This document shows, in pieces, positions 30,005 through 36,822 of a DNA stretch of 64,000 bases. The DNA lies in NCBI RefSeq assembly GCF_900637665.1, contig NZ_LR134386.1:5076501-5140500 (forward strand). Reading direction: 5' to 3'. The notes under the pieces are model-generated. The model was not told where the DNA came from and did not search any database. It worked only from the letters and a program-made list of their open reading frames with translations. The position numbers and the translations under genes were made by a program. How positions within the stretch are numbered: the stretch's first letter is position 1; every line of letters starts with the position of its first letter. Source of the DNA: Chryseobacterium nakagawai (GTDB lineage: Bacteria > Bacteroidota > Bacteroidia > Flavobacteriales > Weeksellaceae).

Positions 30005-31369
30005 TTATTTTTTAAAAATCACGGTGAACATATTCATGTATTCATCAGGAGAAGAATAAATAATTTTTGCATCATGATATTCAAGAATCCTCTTTACAAT
30101 TCTCAGCCCTAAGCCGGAACCGGAAATATTTTGAGCATTATTACCTCTTGTAAAGGCTTCAAATAACTTCGTCTGCTCTTCTTCCGAAATGGTAGCACCA
30201 TGTGAAATAACATCAACACTAAGATTATTGTTTGTTTCTGTTATCAATACTTTCACTTCTGTATTGTCAGAATAAACAGCGGCATTTTTGAATAAGTTGA
30301 TAAAGACAATCACCAATAATGATTGGATACCGCTAATGATAAGAAAAGCATTTTCGGAAGTATCTTCAGCAATGAGAAAATCCAGTTTAAGATCAGGATA
30401 GCTTTTTTCCACTCCTTCAAAGGCTTCAAAGATCACTTCATCTATTCTTACATCCTCATAAATACTTTGAATATTTTCTTTATCAAACTTCGTCAACAGC
30501 AGTAGTGAATTCGTTAAATCTGACAATTGATAAACATCCCGCTGAATTTGCTGTAATGAAGACAGCGTCTTTGGAGAATGTTCTTCGAATTTAATCAGGT
30601 TTTCCAATTGAAATGCCATTCTTGTAATAGGGGTCCTGATTTCGTGAGAAGCACTTGCTGTAAAATCTTTCTGCGACTGAAATACATCATTAAGCCGTAC
30701 AATCATTGTATTAAAAGATTTTGCAAGAACATTTACTTCATCATTAGATTCCTGAACGGGAATCTGAGTGGTTAATTTATGTGCTGTTACCTCTGAAATC
30801 TCTTTATTCAGGTCTTCTAAAGGACGAAGAAACTTTTCTACAAAGTAATAACTGAAAAAGCCGATAAGAAGTGTGCTCATCGCATAAGCAGTAATCAAAA
30901 GGTATTTTAGAAAACCCAACTTTGATTTTCCGTTGGTATCAAAGGCACTGGTAAGAATATAGTAATTCTCTCCATTAATGTTTCTAAGTGCTGCATAAAT
31001 CTCCGGAACGGTTTTCTCTGTGTAAATAATCTTCTTTTTGTCTAACTCCTTAAGCATGGCACTATCCCACGTAACATTTCTATCTTTAATAGTACTATAG
31101 ATGAGTTCTTTCTGTTCATTGAAAATTAAAATCTTTTCATTCAAAAGAATATTATCTGAATTTTCATTGAAAAAGATGGGAGCCTCTTCTTCAAAATCTT
31201 TAGACTTTGAAATAAAATGGGTCGTAAATTCCAGTCTTTGTCTGAATCTTTCCTTAAACTCATCTCTTCTGAAATCATTGAAAGATAAATAAATTACCGC
31301 CATCACCATTCCAAAAAGCAATGAAAAGGCGATACTAATTGTTAAAGCTATCTTTCTCTTTAAAGACAT
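30005..31369 (-). CDS. Sensor histidine kinase of the efflux module
   Basis: 454 residues. Two membrane segments (about 8-28 and 155-178) enclose a periplasmic sensor domain of about 125 residues; then HAMP (about 180-230), the phospho-acceptor helix SASHEIRTPITR, the N box NLFKNAAVYSD and the G box GSGLGLRIVKRI. Its ATG directly abuts the stop codon of the response regulator gene (0 bp). By position it probably senses periplasmic metal and controls the downstream efflux operon, as CusS does; the ligand is an inference. Confidence 0.93.
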   Translation of the reverse strand: MSLKRKIALTISIAFSLLFGMVMAVIYLSFNDFRRDEFKERFRQRLEFTTHFISKSKDFEEEAPIFFNENSDNILLNEKILIFNEQKELIYSTIKDRNVTWDSAMLKELDKKKIIYTEKTVPEIYAALRNINGENYYILTSAFDTNGKSKLGFLKYLLITAYAMSTLLIGFFSYYFVEKFLRPLEDLNKEISEVTAHKLTTQIPVQESNDEVNVLAKSFNTMIVRLNDVFQSQKDFTASASHEIRTPITRMAFQLENLIKFEEHSPKTLSSLQQIQRDVYQLSDLTNSLLLLTKFDKENIQSIYEDVRIDEVIFEAFEGVEKSYPDLKLDFLIAEDTSENAFLIISGIQSLLVIVFINLFKNAAVYSDNTEVKVLITETNNNLSVDVISHGATISEEEQTKLFEAFTRGNNAQNISGSGLGLRIVKRILEYHDAKIIYSSPDEYMNMFTVIFKK

Positions 31370-32053
31370 TTATAATGGACTTAAATAATATCCGAAACCG
31401 GAACGGGTATGGATTAGTTTTATTTTAAAATCTTTATCAATTTTTTTTCTTAAAAAATTAATGTATACTTCTACCGTATTGGTATTGGTATTAAAGTTGT
31501 GCTCCCACACATGTTCGGTAATTTGCTGTTTCGAGACAGTCCTACCCTGCGCTTCTGCCAGATAAACCAGTAACTGAAACTCTTTTAAAGTAAGGGTTAT
31601 TTCATTTCCACCACGATACACTTTCTGTTCCGTTTTGTTGATGATAAGGTCATCTACTCTGATAATATCCTGATCGGAAGTATCTGAAGGCATTTTTCTT
31701 CTCAATAAAGAATTAATTCTTAAAAGGAGTTCTTCAAATTGAAAAGGCTTTACCAGGTAATCATCAGCCAATCGGGTGAAAGCATCTTTCTTATCTGAAA
31801 TATCTCCATAAGCAGAGATTATAATGATAGGGGTACTCTTATCAAAAGAACGAATAGTCTGACAAACATCCAACCCATTTATTTTGGGAACGTTGATGTC
31901 AAGCAAATACAGATCATAGGAATTATTTTTAATCTGACGAAGAAAGGTTTCTCCGTCATAGATTTTATCGCAAGTAAAATTATTGGATTCTAAAAATCGG
32001 CAAAGTTCTGCAGAAAGAATGAGATCATCTTCTAATAAAAGAATATTCATCAA
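31370..32053 (-). CDS. OmpR-family response regulator of the efflux module
   Basis: 227 residues. Receiver domain with the acidic pocket (LLEDD), phospho-acceptor aspartate (LYLLDINVPK, about residue 51), conserved Thr/Ser (IIISAYG) and Lys (YLVKPFQ). The C-terminal winged helix (TLKEFQLLVYLAEAQGRTVSK...NTVEVYINFLRKKID) binds DNA. It is the first gene of the regulator-kinase pair and lies divergent from nothing: the tRNA array terminator is upstream. Likely activates the efflux operon when phosphorylated. Confidence 0.94.
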   Translation of the reverse strand: MMNILLLEDDLILSAELCRFLESNNFTCDKIYDGETFLRQIKNNSYDLYLLDINVPKINGLDVCQTIRSFDKSTPIIIISAYGDISDKKDAFTRLADDYLVKPFQFEELLLRINSLLRRKMPSDTSDQDIIRVDDLIINKTEQKVYRGGNEITLTLKEFQLLVYLAEAQGRTVSKQQITEHVWEHNFNTNTNTVEVYINFLRKKIDKDFKIKLIHTRSGFGYYLSPL

Positions 32054-32279
32054 AAATTATTTTACACGAATGTAACGAAAATTTTTATGATGATTACCGA
32101 TTGGGGACAAAAGTTGAGAAGAATAGAAGACTGTAAAGTTTTCAACACAAAAAATCTGACTTATATTTAAGTGTCTAAGAAAGGAATTCTTTTTGTTATT
32201 TTTTAAACAGTTGTATAACTATTTTGCTTTATCAGCCTCATGATTTTTCTTGATCTAAGATTAATAACAAAAATTTGGG

Positions 32280-32305
32280 CAAAAAAAATTCCCGAAGAAA
32301 TTCGG
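32280..32305 (-). terminator. Terminator of the tRNA array
   Basis: CCCGAA (32291-32296) and TTCGGG (32301-32306) with a GAAA loop, followed on the minus strand by AATTTTTTTT. It ends the tRNA array and isolates it from the metal-efflux module. Confidence 0.88.
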
Positions 32306-32315
32306 GAGATTCGAG

Positions 32316-32387
32316 AGCCAACTACGGGACTTGAACCCGTGACCTCTTCCTTACCAAGGAAGCACTCTACCGCTGAGCTAAGTCGGC
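32316..32387 (-). tRNA. tRNA-Thr (anticodon GGT)
   Basis: Acceptor GCCGACT/AGTTGGC with one G-T pair, anticodon stem CTTCC/GGAAG with loop TTGGTAA (GGT), T-arm CGGGTTCAAGTCCCG. No encoded CCA. It is the last tRNA of the array and is not part of the duplicated block. Confidence 0.95.
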
Positions 32388-32394
32388 ATTAACT

Positions 32395-32425
32395 AAAAAA
32401 ATCACACTAAGGAGCGTGATTTTTG
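32395..32425 (-). terminator. Terminator after first-copy tRNA-Gly
   Basis: AAAAATCACACT (32397-32408) and AGCGTGATTTTT (32413-32424) form a 12-bp stem with one mismatch and a 4-nt loop. A similar, diverged hairpin follows the other tRNA-Gly copy. Confidence 0.7.
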
Positions 32426-32428
32426 TTG

Positions 32429-32501
32429 AGCGGAAGACGGGGGTCGAACCCGCGACATTCAGCTTGGAAGGCTGACGCTCTACCAACTGAGCTACTTCCG
32501 C
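32429..32501 (-). tRNA. tRNA-Gly (anticodon TCC), copy A
   Basis: Acceptor GCGGAAG/CTTCCGC, anticodon loop CTTCCAA (TCC), T-arm CGGGTTCGACCCCCG. Identical in sequence to the copy at 32851-32923. It has its own promoter between it and tRNA-Tyr. Confidence 0.95.
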
Positions 32502-32535
32502 AATTTTGTTTCCAAAATTATTGGTAAACGCTTTG

Positions 32536-32566
32536 CAAAACTAAGAATTAATTTTTAATTCTGCAA
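32536..32566 (-). promoter_or_regulatory. Internal promoter before tRNA-Gly copy A
   Basis: Minus strand: TTG (32566-32564), 20-nt spacer, TAGTTTTG (32543-32536), 34 bp upstream of the tRNA. The same element precedes copy B. Confidence 0.65.
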
Positions 32567-32587
32567 ACTTTTTTCTAATATAAAATG

Positions 32588-32668
32588 TGGGGAGAGCAGG
32601 ATTCGAACCTACGAAGCCGAAGCAACTGAGTTACAGTCAGTCCCATTTAGCCACTCTGGAATCTCCCC
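32588..32668 (-). tRNA. tRNA-Tyr (anticodon GTA), copy A
   Basis: Class II tRNA with long variable arm (81 nt). Acceptor GGGGAGA/TCTCCCC, anticodon stem ACTGA/TCAGT with loop CTGTAAC (GTA), T-arm TAGGTTCGAATCCTG. Same sequence as copy B at 33012-33092. Confidence 0.95.
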
Positions 32669-32688
32669 AGATATTTTATATTAAATTG

Positions 32689-32762
32689 AGCCTCCAGAGG
32701 GATTCGAACCCACGACCCCGAGATTACAAATCACGTGCTCTGGCCAACTGAGCTATGGAGGC
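32689..32762 (-). tRNA. tRNA-Thr (anticodon TGT), copy A
   Basis: Acceptor GCCTCCA/TGGAGGC, anticodon loop TTTGTAA (TGT), T-arm GTGGGTTCGAATCCC. The anticodon stem CGTGA/TCTCG carries one T-T mismatch, present in both copies. Same sequence as copy B. Confidence 0.94.
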
Positions 32763-32819
32763 ATTTAATAATTAGACTGAAAGTGATTGAGAGACTCTAC
32801 TCTACACGTTTCAGTGTTA

Positions 32820-32848
32820 AAAAAAATCAACTTTAATTATTGATTTTT
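32820..32848 (-). terminator. Terminator after second-copy tRNA-Gly
   Basis: AAAAATCAA (32822-32830) and TTGATTTTT (32840-32848) form a 9-bp stem with a 9-nt AT loop; a T-run follows on the minus strand. It lies between the two tRNA blocks. Confidence 0.72.
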
Positions 32849-32850
32849 GG

Positions 32851-32923
32851 AGCGGAAGACGGGGGTCGAACCCGCGACATTCAGCTTGGAAGGCTGACGC
32901 TCTACCAACTGAGCTACTTCCGC
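32851..32923 (-). tRNA. tRNA-Gly (anticodon TCC), copy B
   Basis: Identical to copy A over all 73 positions as read; acceptor GCGGAAG/CTTCCGC, anticodon TCC. Confidence 0.95.
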
Positions 32924-32957
32924 AATTTTGTTTCCAAAACCATTGGTAAACGCTGTG

Positions 32958-32988
32958 CAAAACTAAGAATTATTTTTTAATCTTGCAA
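32958..32988 (-). promoter_or_regulatory. Internal promoter before tRNA-Gly copy B
   Basis: Minus strand: TTG (32988-32986), 20-nt spacer, TAGTTTTG (32965-32958). Equivalent to the element before copy A and kept despite changes in the surrounding spacer. Confidence 0.65.
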
Positions 32989-33011
32989 ACTTTTTTTTAA
33001 AAAAAATATAG

Positions 33012-33092
33012 TGGGGAGAGCAGGATTCGAACCTACGAAGCCGAAGCAACTGAGTTACAGTCAGTCCCATTTAGCCACTCTGGAATCTCCCC
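33012..33092 (-). tRNA. tRNA-Tyr (anticodon GTA), copy B
   Basis: Same 81-nt class II tRNA as copy A, with anticodon GTA and long variable arm. Confidence 0.95.
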
Positions 33093-33112
33093 AGATATTT
33101 TATATTAAATTG

Positions 33113-33186
33113 AGCCTCCAGAGGGATTCGAACCCACGACCCCGAGATTACAAATCACGTGCTCTGGCCAACTGAGCTATGGAGGC
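33113..33186 (-). tRNA. tRNA-Thr (anticodon TGT), copy B
   Basis: Same 74-nt sequence as copy A. First tRNA of the array to be transcribed. Confidence 0.94.
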
Positions 33187-33233
33187 AAATATAAAAAAGA
33201 ATTCAAAAGATCGCTGTTCCTTTTTTGCGATTG

Positions 33234-33264
33234 CAAAGATAGAACGGATTTTTTGAATTCTCAA
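33234..33264 (-). promoter_or_regulatory. Main promoter of the tRNA array
   Basis: Minus strand: TTG (33264-33262), 20-nt spacer, TATCTTTG (33241-33234), a perfect consensus match 48 bp upstream of the first tRNA and 32 bp past the hpf stop. Confidence 0.75.
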
Positions 33265-33295
33265 ATATTTTATAAACTTTTTTTAACTTTTTTTT

Positions 33296-33586
33296 CTATG
33301 CCATTTCTTTTTTCTTGATTAGTAGCTTTTTAGCTGTATCAACACAAAGGTCCAAACTTTCTTCAAAACTTGCAGATGTCTTCTTTACGACAATATCATC
33401 TCCCGGAACCGCCAAAATAAGCTCAGCTGTTTTGTTAACTTTATCAGCATTATTTTCTACTTTCAGAAATACTTTACACTCTTGAATTTTATCATAGAAT
33501 GTATCTAGCTTGCTTACTTTTTTGTCGATGTGTGATTCTAGTGGTTCGTGTGGAGTTAAACCAATTGATTGAACTGAAATCTTCAT
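33296..33586 (-). CDS. hpf: Ribosome hibernation-promoting factor, short HPF/YfiA type
   Basis: 96 residues, the short form without the C-terminal dimerisation domain. Family features: an opening strand ISVQSIGLTPHEPLESHIDKKVSKLDTFY-like segment (given here only in part: LTPHEPLESHIDKK), a basic C-terminal helix and the core VEAN-like strand (VENNADKVNKTAE). It binds the 30S decoding site in stationary phase and blocks translation. Its ATG overlaps the xerC stop by 4 bp (ATGA), so the two are translationally coupled. Confidence 0.92.
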   Translation of the reverse strand: MKISVQSIGLTPHEPLESHIDKKVSKLDTFYDKIQECKVFLKVENNADKVNKTAELILAVPGDDIVVKKTSASFEESLDLCVDTAKKLLIKKKEMA

Positions 33587-34473
33587 AATTCTTCTTTTTT
33601 AGATGCTCGAGGGTGAGCTTGATTAAACACTTTTTTCAATTGTTCAATATTAGCATTCGTATAGACTTGAGTACTGGCAAGACTGGAATGCCCTAATATT
33701 TTTTTTACTTTGGAGATCTCCGCCCCATTATCCAAAACGTGTGTAGCAAAGCTATGACGAAGGATGTGAGGACTTTTTTTTTCTTTCGTTGTTATAAGAC
33801 TAAGGTACTTATTAACTACCACATAAACAAATTTTTCATTGAGTTTTTTCCCTTTCTTATTGACAAAAAAACAGAACTGATATTCTGTCTGCGGTTTCCT
33901 TATTTCCAAATAATTCTTAAGAAGTGCAGACAAGTCTTCAGAAATAGGAATCACTCTTTGCTTGTTTCCCTTCCCTATTACTTTTAATTCATTTCCGTCT
34001 ATATTAACATTCTCAAATATTAGGCCACAAAGCTCAGCTTTCCGCATTCCAGTCTGATAAAGCACTTCCATAATACATTTTTCCAGGATATCAGGTGTAT
34101 GCTCCAGGATTCTCTCATTAAGATCTTCCATTTCTTCTTTAGACATAGGAATTTGCTTCTCTGTATAGAATTTCAGAGAAGAGACACCTTCAGTAGGAGA
34201 AACCTTAATTTCACCTATCTTTAGAAGGAAAAGATAAAAACTACGGAGAGAGGATAATTTTCTATTGATACTTCTTTTGGAAATATTGTTTTCACTTAAA
34301 TCAACAATAAAATTTCTGATGATCCTTTTATCAGCTTTAGAAATATCATCGGAAGATTCTGTTCTGAGATAGAAATAGGAAAAGTCTTCAAGATCTTTTT
34401 TGTAGCTTGTAATCGTGTGAGGAGAGTACCTTTTTTCGAATTGTAAGTATTCTAAAAACTTTTCCAGCATCAT
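33583..34473 (-). CDS. xerC: Tyrosine recombinase XerC/D
   Basis: 296 residues. N-terminal core-binding domain (FLEYLQFEKRYSPHTITSYK) and catalytic domain with the full set: Arg in TGMRKAELCGL, Lys in VIGKGNKQRVIP, HxxR as HILRHSFATH, His in LGHSSLASTQVY and the nucleophile Tyr in QVYTNAN. It resolves chromosome dimers at dif with its partner; whether this copy plays the XerC or XerD role cannot be told. The rpsU-xerC-hpf order is host core, so it is not the prophage integrase. Start codons at 34473 and 34470 (ATG ATG) are equally possible. Confidence 0.93.
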   Translation of the reverse strand: MMLEKFLEYLQFEKRYSPHTITSYKKDLEDFSYFYLRTESSDDISKADKRIIRNFIVDLSENNISKRSINRKLSSLRSFYLFLLKIGEIKVSPTEGVSSLKFYTEKQIPMSKEEMEDLNERILEHTPDILEKCIMEVLYQTGMRKAELCGLIFENVNIDGNELKVIGKGNKQRVIPISEDLSALLKNYLEIRKPQTEYQFCFFVNKKGKKLNEKFVYVVVNKYLSLITTKEKKSPHILRHSFATHVLDNGAEISKVKKILGHSSLASTQVYTNANIEQLKKVFNQAHPRASKKEEL

Positions 34474-34548
34474 GGGATATAAAATAAAAATTCACTCCTC
34501 AAATATAAGAATTTAAGAAGTGAATTAATATGTGTTTAAGAAAAATTC

Positions 34549-34746
34549 TTAAGCCTGCTCTTCCTTGCTAAGTGCTCTTTGCTTGTAAGCAGCTTTCAAC
34601 TTAGATTGTCTCAAAGTTACAGAAGGCTTGATAAACGCTTGTCTAGATCTTAATTGACGAACTGTACCTGTTTTATCAAATTTTCTTTTGTATTTTTTTA
34701 AAGCTCTGTCGATGGATTCACCATCTTTAACTGGAATTATTAACAT
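34549..34746 (-). CDS. rpsU: Ribosomal protein bS21
   Basis: 65 residues, highly basic (MLIIPVKDGESIDRALKKYK, then FDKTGTVRQLRSRQ). bS21 sits near the anti-Shine-Dalgarno end of 16S rRNA; in Bacteroidota it helps to hide that end, which fits the weak or absent Shine-Dalgarno sequences before most genes here. First gene of the rpsU-xerC-hpf-tRNA unit with its own promoter. Confidence 0.97.
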   Translation of the reverse strand: MLIIPVKDGESIDRALKKYKRKFDKTGTVRQLRSRQAFIKPSVTLRQSKLKAAYKQRALSKEEQA

Positions 34747-34769
34747 ATTTTACATCTCATTTTGGATTG

Positions 34770-34799
34770 CAAAACTAGACATTTTTTATTGAAGTACAA
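34770..34799 (-). promoter_or_regulatory. rpsU promoter, flavobacterial type
   Basis: Minus strand: TTG (34799-34797), 19-nt spacer, TAGTTTTG (34777-34770); 23 bp upstream of the rpsU ATG. Confidence 0.72.
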
Positions 34800-35036
34800 A
34801 ATATATTACAATAAACCATCACTATTTTATTCTTTCTTTTCCAAAAACCCTAGTATTAAAAGGCATTACAATTAAAAATAATTTTACCCACAATGATCAT
34901 ACATTCTTAAGATAAGTATTTAATTTTCTCAAACTTCATCCATTTCACAGGAAAAAACAAACACTACTACCTATACTCATACATACTAGTAATCATCAAA
35001 AATAATCTACATGAATGAAATGTAAACAAAAAGCAC
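34800..35036. other. Gene-free divergent region between rpsU and ssrA
   Basis: AT-rich DNA between the divergent rpsU and ssrA promoters. No open frame, repeat or hairpin worth naming was found in it. Confidence 0.6.
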
Positions 35037-35044
35037 TATCTTTG
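35037..35044 (+). promoter_or_regulatory. ssrA -7 element
   Basis: TATCTTTG, a perfect -7 consensus, 17 bp upstream of the mature tmRNA 5' end, leaving room for a short precursor leader cut by RNase P. No TTG lies at the expected -33 spacing, so only the -7 half is supported. Confidence 0.6.
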
Positions 35045-35060
35045 CATTCACTTTATTCAT

Positions 35061-35459
35061 GGGGTTGACTGGTTTCGACAGCAAGACCAATGGGTAAGTA
35101 AGCATGCAGAGAACCGTAGCGCGATCTCTATAATCCCTTGCTACAAAATTTTAACTGGCAACGAAGAGTTCGCTCTTGCAGCTTAATATCGAAGTATAGT
35201 AGATCAAGCGTTTTCCCGAAGATTTCAGTAGGGAAGCAAGATATTCCACAAATGCTCTGTTCTGCGGCGTTTGATTCTGGGATATAGGAATGCGGAAATA
35301 AGGTTTCAGAAGCTTCGGCTGAAATTCGAAAAACTTAGAAGATAAGCTGGAAGTTGGGTGTCTATCCTCTGCCTTCAGTCGAAAATCAATGGTAGAATAA
35401 GCATGTAGAAAGCTTATGTATTGCTTGTTTGGACGAGGGTTCGAATCCCTCCAACTCCA
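35061..35459 (+). ncRNA. ssrA: Transfer-messenger RNA (tmRNA)
   Basis: One-piece tmRNA of about 399 nt. The 5' end GGGGTTGACTGGTTTCGACA and the 3' end (T-arm GAGGGTTCGAATCCCTC, then CAACTCC plus A) form the alanine tRNA-like domain. The tag frame at 35157-35186 reads GNEEFALAA followed by TAA; the resume codon is probably the GGC at 35157. It rescues stalled ribosomes and marks the nascent chain for proteolysis. The prophage starts directly at its 3' end, which is the probable attachment site; the tmRNA remains complete. Confidence 0.95.
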
Positions 35460-35461
35460 CA
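35437..35461 (+). other. Probable prophage attachment site (attL) at the ssrA 3' end
   Basis: The T-arm and acceptor end of ssrA (from GGGTTCGAATCCC to CAACTCCACA) is the last host sequence before the phage integrase, which begins 120 bp downstream. tmRNA 3' ends are classical integration targets. No second copy of this stretch was seen in the rest of the window, so attR must lie to the right of base 64000. The exact core is not determined. Confidence 0.6.
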
Positions 35462-35545
35462 CAGCTTCTTAAGTAGCTTATTTTCAATGCTTAATGTTTT
35501 TAATGTAGCGAAAATGAGTAAAAAAGAGTAAAATTTTTCAACATT

Positions 35546-35578
35546 TTGCCCAAGTGTTCACAAACCAAAAATTTGTGA
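35546..35578 (+). promoter_or_regulatory. Possible integrase promoter overlapped by an inverted repeat
   Basis: TTG (35546-35548), 19-nt spacer and AAAATTTG (35568-35575; one mismatch to TAnnTTTG) lie directly before the integrase ATG at 35582. The perfect inverted repeat TCACAAA (35558-35564) / TTTGTGA (35572-35578) covers the -7 element, so it may be an operator or a hairpin that limits integrase expression. Confidence 0.5.
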
Positions 35579-35581
35579 TAT

Positions 35582-36751
35582 ATGAAAAATTTTGAAGTTA
35601 AAATTTACATACCATCTAACCGTGAAGATAGATGGTATGTTTACGTTTATGACAATTCTGCTCAAAAAATAGTTCATAAAACTTACAAGGGCATAAATAC
35701 AGAGCCTGATCTTTTTAAAAGAGAATTAATTTGTGAGGGTTTTAAAAAGACTCTAGAACTTGAACTTAAAAACGGCTGGACTCCTATAAAAGTAAAAACC
35801 AAAGCAAAACCTCTTCCCCAACCTTATCAAAATACATTAACAATTCCCGAAGCATACGAAAAGGCTTTCAAATTTTTATCTGTTACTAAACGTGAAGAAA
35901 AGACCAAAAGTGAATATAAAACACACAAAAAATTCTTCCTTAAAGCTGTTGAAACTCTAAATTGGAACAAAAATCTTTTTTCAGAATTAGACCAATATCA
36001 TTTTAATATGATAATTGAAAAAATGTGTGAATTAAGAAAATGTTCAGATGTATATTTCAATAAACATTTAAATCTTTGTAAATCCTTTAATACAATTCTT
36101 GTTGATAAATTCATCATCAAGGAAAGTAAAGTAAAAGGATTATCTGAAAAAGACTACTCAACACCTGAAAAGAAATTATTAACATCTGAAGAACAGACCA
36201 AGATAATAAAACATTTCCGCACTATCTGTCCACAATTTATAACTAAATTAAAAGTTCTTTATCACCTGGATTTAAGACCAAAAGAAATCCGACTTTTGAA
36301 AGTTGGCATGATCGATCAGGAAAAATGGTATTTTAGACTTCCGAGTGAAATTACAAAAAATGACAAGGAAGCTATTGTTTTAATTCCTGATGATCTTAAA
36401 AATGATTTACTAAAATTGGATTTATCCAATCCGGAATATTTTTTATTTGGTATTGAATTACAAAGATCAAGAGATAGAAGTAAAATCTTTAAACCTTCAC
36501 CATTTCCAATTTCTAAAAATGCAGGAAATAATTTATGGAGAAAAGAAGTCAAAGTGAAGTTGAAAATAGATTCTGATATGTATTCTTTAAAAAAGAAAAA
36601 TAACAACGATAAGTTATCAAGAGGTTGGAGCATCGAAGAGGTTAAAGAAGTAAACCGACACTCAACGATAGAAATGACAAAGATTTATGCTACAAGATAT
36701 AGTGAAATTGTACAGGAAAAGCAACGTGATAATTACGGAACATTTGATTAA
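35582..36751 (+). CDS. Prophage tyrosine integrase
   Basis: 389 residues. N-terminal arm-binding region (about 1-75, with RWYVYVYDNS), core-binding helical domain (about 95-195) and catalytic domain (about 200-389). Visible active-site positions are Arg in LDLRPKEIRLL, a Lys after a beta-hairpin (EITKNDKEAIVLI), His in EVNRHSTIEMTKIYA and the Tyr of that same stretch. The usual HxxR box is replaced by YSLK, as in some Bacteroidota integrases that carry YS.KH, so the second arginine is not evident. It should recombine the phage attachment site with the ssrA 3' end, 120 bp upstream. It is the only plus-strand gene at this end and has its own terminator. Confidence 0.92.
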   Translation: MKNFEVKIYIPSNREDRWYVYVYDNSAQKIVHKTYKGINTEPDLFKRELICEGFKKTLELELKNGWTPIKVKTKAKPLPQPYQNTLTIPEAYEKAFKFLSVTKREEKTKSEYKTHKKFFLKAVETLNWNKNLFSELDQYHFNMIIEKMCELRKCSDVYFNKHLNLCKSFNTILVDKFIIKESKVKGLSEKDYSTPEKKLLTSEEQTKIIKHFRTICPQFITKLKVLYHLDLRPKEIRLLKVGMIDQEKWYFRLPSEITKNDKEAIVLIPDDLKNDLLKLDLSNPEYFLFGIELQRSRDRSKIFKPSPFPISKNAGNNLWRKEVKVKLKIDSDMYSLKKKNNNDKLSRGWSIEEVKEVNRHSTIEMTKIYATRYSEIVQEKQRDNYGTFD

Positions 36752-36757
36752 TATATG

Positions 36758-36784
36758 AGGCGTCTAAAATCTGACGCCTTTTTC
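36758..36784 (+). terminator. Intrinsic terminator after the integrase
   Basis: AGGCGTC (36758-36764) and GACGCCT (36773-36779) form a perfect 7-bp stem with an 8-nt loop followed by TTTTTC; 7 bp past the integrase stop. Confidence 0.88.
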
Positions 36785-36822
36785 TTTTAAATAGTATAAC
36801 TCCCTGAATAATACATTTTAGG

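Larger units (their letters stand above)
32429..33186 (-). repeat. Tandem duplication of a tRNA-Thr-Tyr-Gly block
   Basis: Two adjacent blocks, each Thr(TGT)-Tyr(GTA)-Gly(TCC) in the direction of transcription, offset by 422-424 bp (32429/32851, 32588/33012, 32689/33113). tRNA sequences are identical between blocks by eye; the Tyr-Gly spacers differ at scattered positions and the Gly terminator hairpins have diverged more, so the duplication is not brand new or the tRNAs are kept identical by conversion. Confidence 0.9.

Noticed and set aside
32429..33186. Duplicated tRNA block as an insertion sequence or integration scar
   Set aside because: No transposase, no terminal inverted repeats, and both copies hold complete tRNAs; a simple tandem duplication explains it.
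33583..34473. Tyrosine recombinase as a second phage integrase
   Set aside because: Sits in the host order rpsU-xerC-hpf with all Xer motifs and outside the ssrA boundary.
35151..35462. Open frame of 103 codons on the minus strand
   Set aside because: It is the antisense of the tmRNA gene, whose ends and tag frame are clear; the protein-like reading is accidental.
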